From Bacteroidales bacterium (GTDB lineage Bacteria; Bacteroidota; Bacteroidia; Bacteroidales; ML635J-15), in the NCBI GenBank assembly GCA_017617125.1, contig JAFZWY010000035.1, positions 1 through 64,000 on the forward strand: 64,000 bases of DNA, in the 5' to 3' direction. Below the pieces are notes generated by a model. That model had not been told where the DNA came from, did not search any database, and saw only the letters and a program-made list of their open reading frames with translations. Every line of letters starts with the position of its first letter. The stretch's first letter is position 1. The position numbers and the translations under genes are program-made. This document shows positions 52,996 through 61,611 of this stretch, piece after piece.

Positions 52996-54153
52996 ATGAG
53001 GAGAACGATAATATTACTGACTATCGCTGCAATAATGGCACTTCCAGTTGCGGCACAAAACATTACACGCGTTGACGACAACGGCAATACGCTTTATTTT
53101 GGACTTAAGGTCAACAAGGCAAACAAGTACGACAAGGTAAAGACACCTCCGTCATACGAAGTAATTGCTCCGCTTACTCCTGCAGTCGGCAAGTCGGAAA
53201 CCGTGAAAAACGCCATCGATACCGCATGGGTACCGTTCGTCTACGAGACTATACAGAAGTACAACAATGCAATAACAGGAACTGTTACTGTTCCTAAACG
53301 CATTACCTACCAAGGCGTAAATTACCCTATAACATGCATTGGCATACAGGCATTCAAGGATTGCAAGAAGTTGAAAAAAGTTCTACTGCCACTATCGGTA
53401 ACAGAAATAGGTATTGATGCATTCAACGGATGTTCTGAACTCGAAGCCATAATATTTCCTCCCAGTTTGAAAACTATAAATTCGGGGGCATTCGAACACT
53501 GCAAGAAACTCAAAACTATCGAATTGTACAGTGAAACACCACCAGAGTTCGCACCGCATTCCGACTTTTACCTATACGGCGTAACTCTAATCGTTCCTCC
53601 AAAGACTGCCGACATATACGGCACAAAGGAACCGTGGAGCGATGCAAAGAAGATTATTGAACGCGACGTCGACAAGTCAAGCGCAAACACATTCTGGGTA
53701 ACAGCCGAAACCGGACAGAAGTTCATCTGCAACGTCACCAACCAGGACGAAGGCACTGCATCAATCATCTCCTATGGAATACAGACCCCATACATCAAGT
53801 GCGAAGAGTCGTACGACGACGTCAGCGGAGAATTGAAACTTCCGTATTCAGTAACAAAGGAAAATGTTCCGTTCAACATCACAACCATTGACGTAAACGC
53901 ATTCAACAGCTGCGGCATTACCAATGTGAGAATACCTTCGACAATCACAAAAATCGAAAAAGGTGCATTCAAGAACTGCAAGAACCTGACATACGTCAGA
54001 ATCGACGGTGGAAATGTCGAAATTGCCGACGACGCATTCGAAGGACTTCCCGAAAATGCAGTTTTGTCGGTTCCAAAGCTCAGCGGCGCATACTACAAGC
54101 AGTTGCCAGCATGCAAGCGTTTCGTAGAAGTAAAAGAATCGATGTCGAAATAA
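52996..54153 (+). CDS. BspA-like leucine-rich repeat secreted protein
   Basis: The start at 52996 (MRRTIILLT) yields a signal peptide (ending LPVAAQ). Two blocks of LRR_5 (BspA-type) repeats are visible: about 115-190 (VNYPITCIGIQAFKDCKKLK, TEIGIDAFNGCSELEAIIFP, GAFEHCKKLKTIEL) and about 305-375 (DVNAFNSCGITNVRIPSTIT, GAFKNCKNLTYVRIDGG). BspA-type proteins of oral and gut Bacteroidota bind host matrix or other bacteria. No T9SS tail is seen. A terminator follows. Confidence 0.88.
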   Translation: MRRTIILLTIAAIMALPVAAQNITRVDDNGNTLYFGLKVNKANKYDKVKTPPSYEVIAPLTPAVGKSETVKNAIDTAWVPFVYETIQKYNNAITGTVTVPKRITYQGVNYPITCIGIQAFKDCKKLKKVLLPLSVTEIGIDAFNGCSELEAIIFPPSLKTINSGAFEHCKKLKTIELYSETPPEFAPHSDFYLYGVTLIVPPKTADIYGTKEPWSDAKKIIERDVDKSSANTFWVTAETGQKFICNVTNQDEGTASIISYGIQTPYIKCEESYDDVSGELKLPYSVTKENVPFNITTIDVNAFNSCGITNVRIPSTITKIEKGAFKNCKNLTYVRIDGGNVEIADDAFEGLPENAVLSVPKLSGAYYKQLPACKRFVEVKESMSK

Positions 54154-54171
54154 GACACTCCTTTTTATAAT

Positions 54172-54212
54172 AAAATGATGAGATAGAGCACAGCTTTATC
54201 TCATCATTTTTG
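54172..54212 (+). terminator. Rho-independent terminator
   Basis: AAATGATGAGATA pairs with TATCTCATCATTT around an 11-base loop, then T. It begins 19 bases after the BspA-like stop. Confidence 0.85.
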
Positions 54213-54257
54213 TATCAGATGCACAACATATAAAGCATATAAACCATAAAATTATCT

Positions 54258-54265
54258 TATCTTTG
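54258..54265 (+). promoter_or_regulatory. -7 promoter element (TATCTTTG) of the YfcC gene
   Basis: An exact TAnnTTTG, 17 bases before the ATG. Confidence 0.6.
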
Positions 54266-54282
54266 CAAGCAAAATTCACATC

Positions 54283-55881
54283 ATGTTCAAGAAAGTTCCG
54301 CATACATACGTAATTGTATTCTCGATAATAATCATCGCCGCCATACTCACGTGGATTGTTCCTGCCGGACAATTCGAACGCACGACTAAAGCATTGGCCG
54401 ATGGCAGTTCAACGACTGTAATCGTCGAAAACTCCTACCACGAAGTGTATGCAAGTCCGCAGACCTGGCAAATTTTCACGTCAATTTTCGACGGATTCAA
54501 GAAGCAAGCTGGAATTATCGCCTTTATCCTGCTCGTTGGCGGCAGTTTCTGGATTCTGAACGAGAGCCGTGCACTGGCAGCCGGAATAAACTCGTTCCTA
54601 CGCTTCAGCCGAAAACTCGAGAAATGTAAATTTCTCCAGAAAATCGGTGTAAACAACATCATCATGGTACTGATAATGACACTATTCAGTGCATTCGGTG
54701 CCATTTTCGGCATGAGCGAAGAAACAATAGCCTTCGTAATAATATTCGTACCGCTTGCTATATCGATGGGTTACGACTCGATTACAGGACTTTGCATGGT
54801 TTATGTGGCGGCACACCTTGGTTTTGCCGGAGCAATCTTCAATCCGTTCACTATTGGAATAGCACAAGGAATGTCAGACTTGCCGTTGTTTAGCGGATGG
54901 GAATACAGGTTTGTATGCTGGCTGGTGATAAATGCCGTAGGCTTTGCATTTATATTATGGTACGCCTCGCGCATAAAGAAGAATCCGCAGAAGAGCCTCA
55001 CCTTCTCCATCGACGAATACTGGCGTAAAAACAACAGCAGCCATGCCGACGACATCGAGTACTACACGCCAAAATCGGCTTGGGCAAGCTACATTATCGT
55101 TTCCATTGCAGTAATACTTTTCTCGGTCTTCTACCCCATTTCGAGCCTGAAGGTCGGAAATGCTGAATTTGAGTTTGCTGCAATTCCAATAGTATCGGGA
55201 CTTTTCATAATCACATCCTTCTTTATGCTGCGCAAGTCGGTTCATTTCTACATAATCAACCTGCTGTTGTTCACCGTATTGTACCTGATTGTAGGAGTTA
55301 TGGGCTACGGCTGGTACGTAGAAGAAATCGGTGGGCTGTTCCTTGCAATGGGCATAGCCGCAGGAATTGCGATGGACAGGTCGGCAAACGACATTGTAAA
55401 GATGTTCCTCGACGGAGCAAAAGACATTTTCTCAGCTGCTTTCGTAGTAGGTCTGGCAGGTGGTATCATAGCTATCCTTACCAATGGCAACATCATCGAC
55501 ACCATAATGAACAGCCTTTCGAACGGGATGCAGGACACAGGCAAGGAAGCCTCACTGTCGATAATGTACGGAATACAAACATTCTTGAACATAATAATTC
55601 CATCTGGCTCGGCAAAGGCCGCACTCACGATGCCAATTATGGCACCATTCTCCGACCTTGTCGAAATTTCGCGGCAGACAACCGTCCTCGCCTTCCAGTT
55701 CGGCGACGGCTTCACCAATATGATTACCCCGACATCGGGCGTACTTATCGGAGCTTTGGGCATGGCGAAGATTCCCTACAACCTCTGGTTCAAGTTCATC
55801 TGGAAATTTATGCTAGTTTTGATTGCACTCGGTTTCCTGCTCTGTCTGCCAACATTATACATGACCTTAAACGGATTCTAA
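54283..55881 (+). CDS. YfcC family (C4-dicarboxylate/basic amino acid type) membrane transporter
   Basis: The 532 residues contain twelve or more hydrophobic segments. Recognisable parts are the N-terminal FKKVPHTYVIVFSIIIIAAI, LTWIVPAGQFER, AFILLVGGSFWILNESRA, GAIFGMSEETIAF, AHLGFAGAIFNPFTIGIAQG, IIPSGSAKAALTMPIMAPFS and ITPTSGVLIGALGMA. The family includes DcuC-like and ArcD-like exchangers. The substrate is not predicted. The following membrane gene starts 3 bases after its stop. Confidence 0.9.
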   Translation: MFKKVPHTYVIVFSIIIIAAILTWIVPAGQFERTTKALADGSSTTVIVENSYHEVYASPQTWQIFTSIFDGFKKQAGIIAFILLVGGSFWILNESRALAAGINSFLRFSRKLEKCKFLQKIGVNNIIMVLIMTLFSAFGAIFGMSEETIAFVIIFVPLAISMGYDSITGLCMVYVAAHLGFAGAIFNPFTIGIAQGMSDLPLFSGWEYRFVCWLVINAVGFAFILWYASRIKKNPQKSLTFSIDEYWRKNNSSHADDIEYYTPKSAWASYIIVSIAVILFSVFYPISSLKVGNAEFEFAAIPIVSGLFIITSFFMLRKSVHFYIINLLLFTVLYLIVGVMGYGWYVEEIGGLFLAMGIAAGIAMDRSANDIVKMFLDGAKDIFSAAFVVGLAGGIIAILTNGNIIDTIMNSLSNGMQDTGKEASLSIMYGIQTFLNIIIPSGSAKAALTMPIMAPFSDLVEISRQTTVLAFQFGDGFTNMITPTSGVLIGALGMAKIPYNLWFKFIWKFMLVLIALGFLLCLPTLYMTLNGF

Positions 55882-55884
55882 GCA

Positions 55885-56361
55885 ATGGAAGCAAACGAAA
55901 TAATTTGCTCCGGCTGCTGGAACTGGATAAACCTGTTCGGACTAATTACCATAGTGCTGATATTAGTTCCAAACATCATATACGCCGTAAAGTTCCGTGG
56001 CAAAGAGATGAAATGCAACTGCTGCCGATCGATGTACATTCTGGAACAAATAGGGCGTTATGGCTCAATGTTCCTGATGGCATTCAACATTGGAATTGCA
56101 GAATTCGGTTTTGCCTCGGCACTGCATTTTGTTGCCTACCTTATTGCCAACGCAACGCTGCTACTAGCATATTTTATTGTGTATGCACTATATTTCAAAC
56201 AACAAACGAACTGGAAAAGCATGGCATTGGCAATAATTCCATCATGTCTGTTTTTAATCGACGGCATACTGCTTAGACATTTTCTGCTAGTAAGTTTTGC
56301 AATAATATTCGCTCTGGCGCACATTTGCATAACGCGAAAGGACAATTGTAACGTTTCATAA
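55885..56361 (+). CDS. Five-helix membrane protein of unknown function
   Basis: The 158 residues have about five hydrophobic segments (INLFGLITIVLILVPNIIYA, YGSMFLMAFNIGIAEFGF, ALHFVAYLIANATLLLAYFI, MALAIIPSCLFLIDGILL, FLLVSFAIIFALAHICI) and two Cys motifs (IICSGCWNW and MKCNCCRSM) close to the membrane. The family was not recognised. It is likely co-transcribed with the YfcC transporter. Confidence 0.7.
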   Translation: MEANEIICSGCWNWINLFGLITIVLILVPNIIYAVKFRGKEMKCNCCRSMYILEQIGRYGSMFLMAFNIGIAEFGFASALHFVAYLIANATLLLAYFIVYALYFKQQTNWKSMALAIIPSCLFLIDGILLRHFLLVSFAIIFALAHICITRKDNCNVS

Positions 56362-56402
56362 GAATGAGTAAATTTTTCCGAACAACGGAAAAAATATTGT
56401 CA

Positions 56403-56410
56403 TACCTTTG
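56403..56410 (+). promoter_or_regulatory. -7 promoter element (TACCTTTG) of mtgA
   Basis: An exact TAnnTTTG followed by CACC, 24 bases before the ATG, with a T-rich TTTTTCC about 30 bases upstream as a possible -33. Confidence 0.65.
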
Positions 56411-56433
56411 CACCCCGAATAATATAACAACCA

Positions 56434-57258
56434 ATGGCAAAAAATAAGGCTGAAAAAGCCACACCAAAAGCACCTAAGACAAAGAAAGGTGGCAAGTCCA
56501 TATTCCGAAAGATTATGAAGGTTATCTTCATTACAATTCTTTGCATATTCGGACTTAACCTACTTACAACCATACTATACCGCTGGGTAAATCCGCCCAT
56601 TACGCTTACCATGATTTCCCGTTCGGTATTCGAAGGCGAATCGCTGAAGAAGGAATGGAAGCCACTGGACGAAATTTCGCCCTACCTTGTCGATGCATCG
56701 GTTGCCAGCGAAGACAATATGTTTCTGGGGCACAATGGTTTCGACCGTGTAGCCATCGACATAGCCATCGAAGAGCACAATTCGGGCAAGAAACTCCGTG
56801 GCGGAAGCGGAATTTCGCAGCAGACGGCAAAGAATGTTTTCCTATGGCAAGGCCGTTCGTGGATACGCAAAGGACTCGAAGTATATCAGACATTCCTTAT
56901 CGAGTTGTTCTGGCCGAAAGAACGCATTATGGAAGTGTACCTCAATGTCATAGAGATGGGTCCTGGTATTTATGGCGCAGAAGCGGCTGCACAGGAATAT
57001 TTCCACAAGAGTGCAAAAAATCTTACAAAAGCCGAAGCCTCGCAGATTGTTGCCGCCTACCCCAATCCCCGCGACCCTAAGCGCAGTCCAAAGAAAGCCT
57101 CTGCCCGTGCCGCCCAAATCCGAAATCTCATGAATCTTATCGGGACCATAAAGTTCGACGACGAAAGCATAGCCCAGTGGGAAGAACGCTACGAGAAATA
57201 CAAGGACGACTACTTCGAAAAAAAAGAAAAGAAACAGTCGAAAAGCAAAAAGAAATAA
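56434..57258 (+). CDS. mtgA: Monofunctional peptidoglycan glycosyltransferase
   Basis: GT51 enzyme that polymerises lipid II into glycan strands. A basic N-terminus and one membrane helix (about 27-48) precede the GT51 domain (about 75-245): DASVASEDNMFLGHNGFD with catalytic Glu93, GGSGISQQTAKNVFLWQGRS, FWPKERIMEVYLNVIEMG, YGAEAAAQEYFHKSAKNL and PNPRDPKRSP. No transpeptidase domain follows. The C-terminal Lys-rich tail is unusual in composition. The peptidoglycan amidase gene lies 77 bases downstream. Confidence 0.95.
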   Translation: MAKNKAEKATPKAPKTKKGGKSIFRKIMKVIFITILCIFGLNLLTTILYRWVNPPITLTMISRSVFEGESLKKEWKPLDEISPYLVDASVASEDNMFLGHNGFDRVAIDIAIEEHNSGKKLRGGSGISQQTAKNVFLWQGRSWIRKGLEVYQTFLIELFWPKERIMEVYLNVIEMGPGIYGAEAAAQEYFHKSAKNLTKAEASQIVAAYPNPRDPKRSPKKASARAAQIRNLMNLIGTIKFDDESIAQWEERYEKYKDDYFEKKEKKQSKSKKK

Positions 57259-57306
57259 TAAACACACCCACATTTTTCAAAAAACTGGTTTTTCAAAAAA
57301 AATCAT

Positions 57307-57314
57307 TATCTTTG
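57307..57314 (+). promoter_or_regulatory. -7 promoter element (TATCTTTG) of the amidase gene
   Basis: An exact TAnnTTTG, 21 bases before the ATG. Confidence 0.6.
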
Positions 57315-57335
57315 TTTGATTAAAAACTCATTCAA

Positions 57336-60300
57336 ATGAAACGATTATTTGCCATATTAGCATCAATAATTGCAATTTCTGCGACAATAAATGCACAAGT
57401 AAGCTACAAGACCATTAAGTCGCATAGCGAAAACGGGACAACTCTTGTCAGAATACAACTTAACGAAAACCTTATTCCCAACGCCGACGGCGGATACGGA
57501 TACAAAATGCAGGCGCCAATCCCGTTTACCTCGTTTGCAATAGGCTTCGATGCTACCGACCGAAATGCACCAGAAGGACATTTCATAGTTTACTACCGCA
57601 CTTCGCAGGGCAGTAAATGGACAAACTGGCATGACGATCACGGATATTTCCGTCCCGAATACATCGAACCGAACATATTCTACACCGACCTGCTTTTCGG
57701 ATTTGACTTCAATCCACACGATTCGATTGAATTCTTAATTTTTCCTCCTGTAAACGTGCAACTAACAAAGATAGAACTCGTATTCCAAGACATTATGTCT
57801 GAAAACGAAAATGCTTCGAACCAGACCACACACATAGAATCGACCCGCGATGGCGACTGCCTTGAATTCCCCGAATACGTTCCTCGTTCGTCGTGGTGTG
57901 GAAGCTATACAGAATGCCTAAACCCGACCTACTCTGTCGCATACATAACATGCACACACACCATAATACACCACGGAGCAAGTCCCGACACCTACACCGA
58001 CGGTGCCGCTGTTGTGCGCTCGTACTGGAACTACCATGTAAATAGCAACGGATGGACAGACATCGGCTACAACTATCTTTTCGACAAGTCTGGAAATATG
58101 TATCAGGGACGCTACAACCCCAATCTGCCTACATCCGACGTCAAAGGTGCACACGCAGGAAATTGCAACGCAAAATCAATTGGTCTTAACTTCATAGGCA
58201 ATTCCGATGCCCCGGCCACCGCTCCTACCGATGTGCAGCTCGAAAAATGCTGGGATATGCTAGCCTGGTGGTACGACCACAAACAGCTCGACCCGACATC
58301 GTCTGCCGACATAACCAATCAGGCTGGACAATTCACATTCAGCCGCTACCGTATTTCGGGACACCGCGATGTAAACCAGACATCTACAGGTCAATTAGGT
58401 ACAACCTGCCCAGGCGAAACCCTATATGCAATGCTGCCAAACTTCCGCGTTCAGGTAGCACGTAAAATGAACGACTGCGGATGGAACATTGTTCTGCCCG
58501 AAGAAGATACCGTTCCACCTACAACCGAAATCACCGCCAACGATTGGAACAACAGCAACTTCAATGTGTCGTTCAGCGACAGAAGCAACACCAACAAGGC
58601 ATTCTACCAGATTCTCGACAAGGAAGACGGCAAATGGACAACCAACACATCACGAGGAACGCTTTACGAACCTTTCGATGAGCAAACTATTCCCGAAAAC
58701 TGGACAAATGCCAATGGAGCTTGGGCAATGAATTCGGGTTCAATCATGCAAAGCGATGAAGAACTTACCGGCACAAACCTGCACTGCGCATTGCATCAGG
58801 AACGTGGCTACACCTACCTCTACCACGCCAAGATGAAAATCACAGGCGAAGGCTCCAACCGCCGCGCGGGTTTCTACTTCTTTACCGACAATGCCGAACG
58901 TCAGAACGGTTATATGATGTTCATACGTCCCGACCAAAATACAGCACAGCTTTACAAATATGTCAATGGTTCGTATTCGGAAAACGGCGGAACATACACC
59001 TCGCTTTCATATACCATAAATGCTGGTCAGTGGTACGACATCAAGATTACTTTCGACACCAACACTGGCAAAATCACCTGTTATGTGGACGACATTGTAG
59101 CCGTTACGCTCACAGATTCCAATCCATTCACTTCGGGAGAGTGCTTCTCGTTGCGTTCGGCAGGTTGCAATACCGAGTACAAGGACATTTATGTTTCGCG
59201 CTTGCGTAGCAACAACGCCAACCTTACCGCCACAATAGGTGAAAACGGTGACATCCGCACCGAAAGTGAAAACGGAAGCTATGCAGGAAGAATCAGAACC
59301 ATACTCCTCGGCAACAACGGAATGTGGTCTGACTATTTCGAGAAGGACGTAAAGGTTGACTGGACAGCACCTGTAACCGAAATCAGCACCGACCATGCAT
59401 GGGACGGAACCGACTTCGAAGCCACATTTGTCGACAACGAAAACAATTTCATAGCAGAACGTTTCTACAATGTTAAATATTTTGCAGGAAACGAATGGAT
59501 CGCCAACAACTCAAACGGCTTTGCCAACAGCGACTTCGATACCGAAATTGGCGACGAATGGACAAGTGTTGCAGGCTCGTGGAGCATTAGCGATGGACAT
59601 CTGATCCAAACCGAAACTGCAACATCCAACCTATACGCGACAGTAAACCAAACCTTGTCCGACAAATATATGTACGAGTTCAACTTCAAGATGTCGCCCG
59701 ATGCCACAAACCAGCGCATTGGCTTGCACTACATGAGCACAAACGGACAGACCGAGAATCACGGCAACGGATATTTCATATACTTCCGTCTGTCGACAAG
59801 TTCATCGAGAGTTGAATTCTACCGTGTCGAAAACGACACCTACTCGCAGGACAAGTGCATAAATTTGCCATTGGACGCCAACAACTGGCACAATGTCAAG
59901 CTGATTTACGACCGCACAAACGGAAAAAGTTCAATATATTTTGATTACAGCTATTACGGCTCGTATACTGACGCCAACTTCTTTACCGAAGGTAACATTG
60001 TTGCTCTTCGCAACGGCGGAGCGACCGCACACATCGACAATTTCAGGATTTACCGTTCTCGTAGCAATTCGGCGAACATAACAGCTGGTGAAAACGGTGA
60101 CATTCAAATTTCTGCAAATATCGAAGGAAACCAGGATTTTGCAATTATAAGTTCGATTGCTATCGACTCAGCACAAAATATCGCATGGTACGAATACTCG
60201 GTAGCAAACGATACTACAACGGTCGACATTGCCGACGAAGATTTCCACGGACTTGCACTCTACCCGTCGCCAAACAATGGAAAATTCACAATAAACATTA

Positions 60301-60467
60301 CACCCGACCTTGTTGGCAAACAACTTATAATTACCGACATAAACGGTAGGATTGTGCTTATGCACAAGGTTGCATCCGAAACAAACGAAATTTCGCTTGG
60401 TAAAATTGCTGCAGGAATTTACTTTGCAAGAATTGGAAAGAACGAGATTAAGTTTGCTGTTGAATAA
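57336..60467 (+). CDS. T9SS-sorted N-acetylmuramoyl-L-alanine amidase with LamG-like repeats
   Basis: A signal peptide (1-20) is followed by an N-terminal beta-rich region, then an Amidase_2/PGRP domain (about 180-365) with TIIHHGA, VVRSYWNYHV, WTDIGYNYLFDKSGNMYQGR, GAHAGNCNAKSIGLNFIGN and RISGHRDVNQT...TTCPGE, giving His, His and Cys zinc ligands. Two homologous concanavalin/LamG-like modules follow (about 440-620 and 725-900), each with a ...FD..IP/IGDEWT and AGFYFFTDN or GLHYMSTNG core. Residues about 970-1043 are a T9SS type A sorting domain (LYPSPNNGKFTINIT, IITDINGRIV, AAGIYFARI). It may be a secreted or surface-anchored cell-wall hydrolase, perhaps against other bacteria. Confidence 0.93.
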   Translation: MKRLFAILASIIAISATINAQVSYKTIKSHSENGTTLVRIQLNENLIPNADGGYGYKMQAPIPFTSFAIGFDATDRNAPEGHFIVYYRTSQGSKWTNWHDDHGYFRPEYIEPNIFYTDLLFGFDFNPHDSIEFLIFPPVNVQLTKIELVFQDIMSENENASNQTTHIESTRDGDCLEFPEYVPRSSWCGSYTECLNPTYSVAYITCTHTIIHHGASPDTYTDGAAVVRSYWNYHVNSNGWTDIGYNYLFDKSGNMYQGRYNPNLPTSDVKGAHAGNCNAKSIGLNFIGNSDAPATAPTDVQLEKCWDMLAWWYDHKQLDPTSSADITNQAGQFTFSRYRISGHRDVNQTSTGQLGTTCPGETLYAMLPNFRVQVARKMNDCGWNIVLPEEDTVPPTTEITANDWNNSNFNVSFSDRSNTNKAFYQILDKEDGKWTTNTSRGTLYEPFDEQTIPENWTNANGAWAMNSGSIMQSDEELTGTNLHCALHQERGYTYLYHAKMKITGEGSNRRAGFYFFTDNAERQNGYMMFIRPDQNTAQLYKYVNGSYSENGGTYTSLSYTINAGQWYDIKITFDTNTGKITCYVDDIVAVTLTDSNPFTSGECFSLRSAGCNTEYKDIYVSRLRSNNANLTATIGENGDIRTESENGSYAGRIRTILLGNNGMWSDYFEKDVKVDWTAPVTEISTDHAWDGTDFEATFVDNENNFIAERFYNVKYFAGNEWIANNSNGFANSDFDTEIGDEWTSVAGSWSISDGHLIQTETATSNLYATVNQTLSDKYMYEFNFKMSPDATNQRIGLHYMSTNGQTENHGNGYFIYFRLSTSSSRVEFYRVENDTYSQDKCINLPLDANNWHNVKLIYDRTNGKSSIYFDYSYYGSYTDANFFTEGNIVALRNGGATAHIDNFRIYRSRSNSANITAGENGDIQISANIEGNQDFAIISSIAIDSAQNIAWYEYSVANDTTTVDIADEDFHGLALYPSPNNGKFTINITPDLVGKQLIITDINGRIVLMHKVASETNEISLGKIAAGIYFARIGKNEIKFAVE

Positions 60468-60478
60468 ATACCGTTCTG

Positions 60479-60631
60479 ATGTCGTTCTTACGCGTCCTAC
60501 TTGCAATATTATTTCCTCCCTTGTCGGTAATCGACCAAGGTTGCGGCTCTGTCCTTATAGTTTTTCTGCTCACATTATGCGGATGGGTTCCTGGCGTAAT
60601 TGGTGCGCTGATTATACTCAACAAGGACTGA
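60479..60631 (+). CDS. YqaE/Pmp3 family small membrane protein
   Basis: A 50-residue ORF with two membrane helices: RVLLAILFPPLSVIDQG and VLIVFLLTLCGWVPGVIGAL. This is the Pmp3/UPF0057 signature (PP-x-V then LT-x-x-G-x-x-PG). Family members help membrane potential or salt tolerance in yeast and plants, and are stress-induced in bacteria. It starts 11 bases after the amidase stop and 11 bases before the EamA gene. Confidence 0.85.
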   Translation: MSFLRVLLAILFPPLSVIDQGCGSVLIVFLLTLCGWVPGVIGALIILNKD

Positions 60632-60642
60632 AATAAATTAAA

Positions 60643-61536
60643 ATGAAAAAAGATTCGCCCATAATAATCTACCCATTGCTGGTAATAGCGATGTTGTTCT
60701 GGTCGTTTTCGTTCATCTGGGCGAAACGTGCACTCGTAAGCTACAATCCGATAACAATAATTTACCTGCGCACAATTGTCGCATCGGTAATTCTGCTACT
60801 CGTGCTGGTAATTGCAAAGAAACGCATAAAGATAAAGCTCAGGCATTTGCCACTATTCATAGTGCTTGCCTTTTTCGAACCATTCCTTTACTTTCTGGGC
60901 GAAACAAACGGACTTACAAAAGTCGATGCATCGACGGCAGGAATTATCATCGGTATGATTCCGCTTTTCACCCCTATTGTCGCCTACATTTTCCTGAAGG
61001 AAAAAATCTCTAAGCTCAACATCGTCGGCATTGTGTTGTCGGTTATCGGTGTGGCTATCATGACATTCGATATCAACCTAAACATGCAGGTTTCGCCCGA
61101 CGGACTTATGCTGCTTGGGGTTGCAATACTCGCCACTTTGGGCTATACCGTTGCCGTGAAGAAAATTCCCGAAGAATATTCGGTGTTTACCATAACGTTC
61201 TACCAGAACCTCATTGGGTCGTTAATGTTTCTGCCGCTTGTGCTTATTTTCGAAAAGGACAACATCATGCAGACTGGTTTCGTATGGGATTCGATTCTGC
61301 CGATAATCGAACTTGGTATTTTCGCTTCGGCGGCAGCTTTCGTATGCTACACATACACACTGCGTTACATTCCTATTGCTCGTGCCAACATCTTTACCAA
61401 CCTGATACCTGTTTTTACGCTTTTCCTATCGGCACTGCTGCTAGGCGAAGATATTACCGCGCAGAAAATCATCGGCATTGTGGTCGTACTGAGTGGCGTG
61501 TTTATTGCACAAGCAAGACGGAAAAGCATCAAGTAA
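60643..61536 (+). CDS. EamA/DMT-superfamily transporter
   Basis: The 297 residues have ten hydrophobic segments forming two EamA repeats (IYPLLVIAMLFWSFSFIWAK, TIVASVILLLVLVIA, FFEPFLYFLGETNGLTKVDA; LMLLGVAILATLGYTVAVKK, IIELGIFASAAAFVCYTY). The proteins export metabolites or amino acids, or import sugar phosphates. The substrate is unknown. It is downstream of the YqaE gene on the same strand. Confidence 0.88.
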   Translation: MKKDSPIIIYPLLVIAMLFWSFSFIWAKRALVSYNPITIIYLRTIVASVILLLVLVIAKKRIKIKLRHLPLFIVLAFFEPFLYFLGETNGLTKVDASTAGIIIGMIPLFTPIVAYIFLKEKISKLNIVGIVLSVIGVAIMTFDINLNMQVSPDGLMLLGVAILATLGYTVAVKKIPEEYSVFTITFYQNLIGSLMFLPLVLIFEKDNIMQTGFVWDSILPIIELGIFASAAAFVCYTYTLRYIPIARANIFTNLIPVFTLFLSALLLGEDITAQKIIGIVVVLSGVFIAQARRKSIK

Positions 61537-61590
61537 CTTGCACTTTTCAACAAAATTGGAAAATAAGGAACGAATCTCAAATAAAATTCG

Positions 61591-61598
61591 TATCTTCG
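61591..61598 (+). promoter_or_regulatory. -7 promoter element (TATCTTCG) of gpmI
   Basis: A one-base variant of TAnnTTTG, 14 bases before the ATG. Confidence 0.45.
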
Positions 61599-61611
61599 CA
61601 AGTTAATTAAA

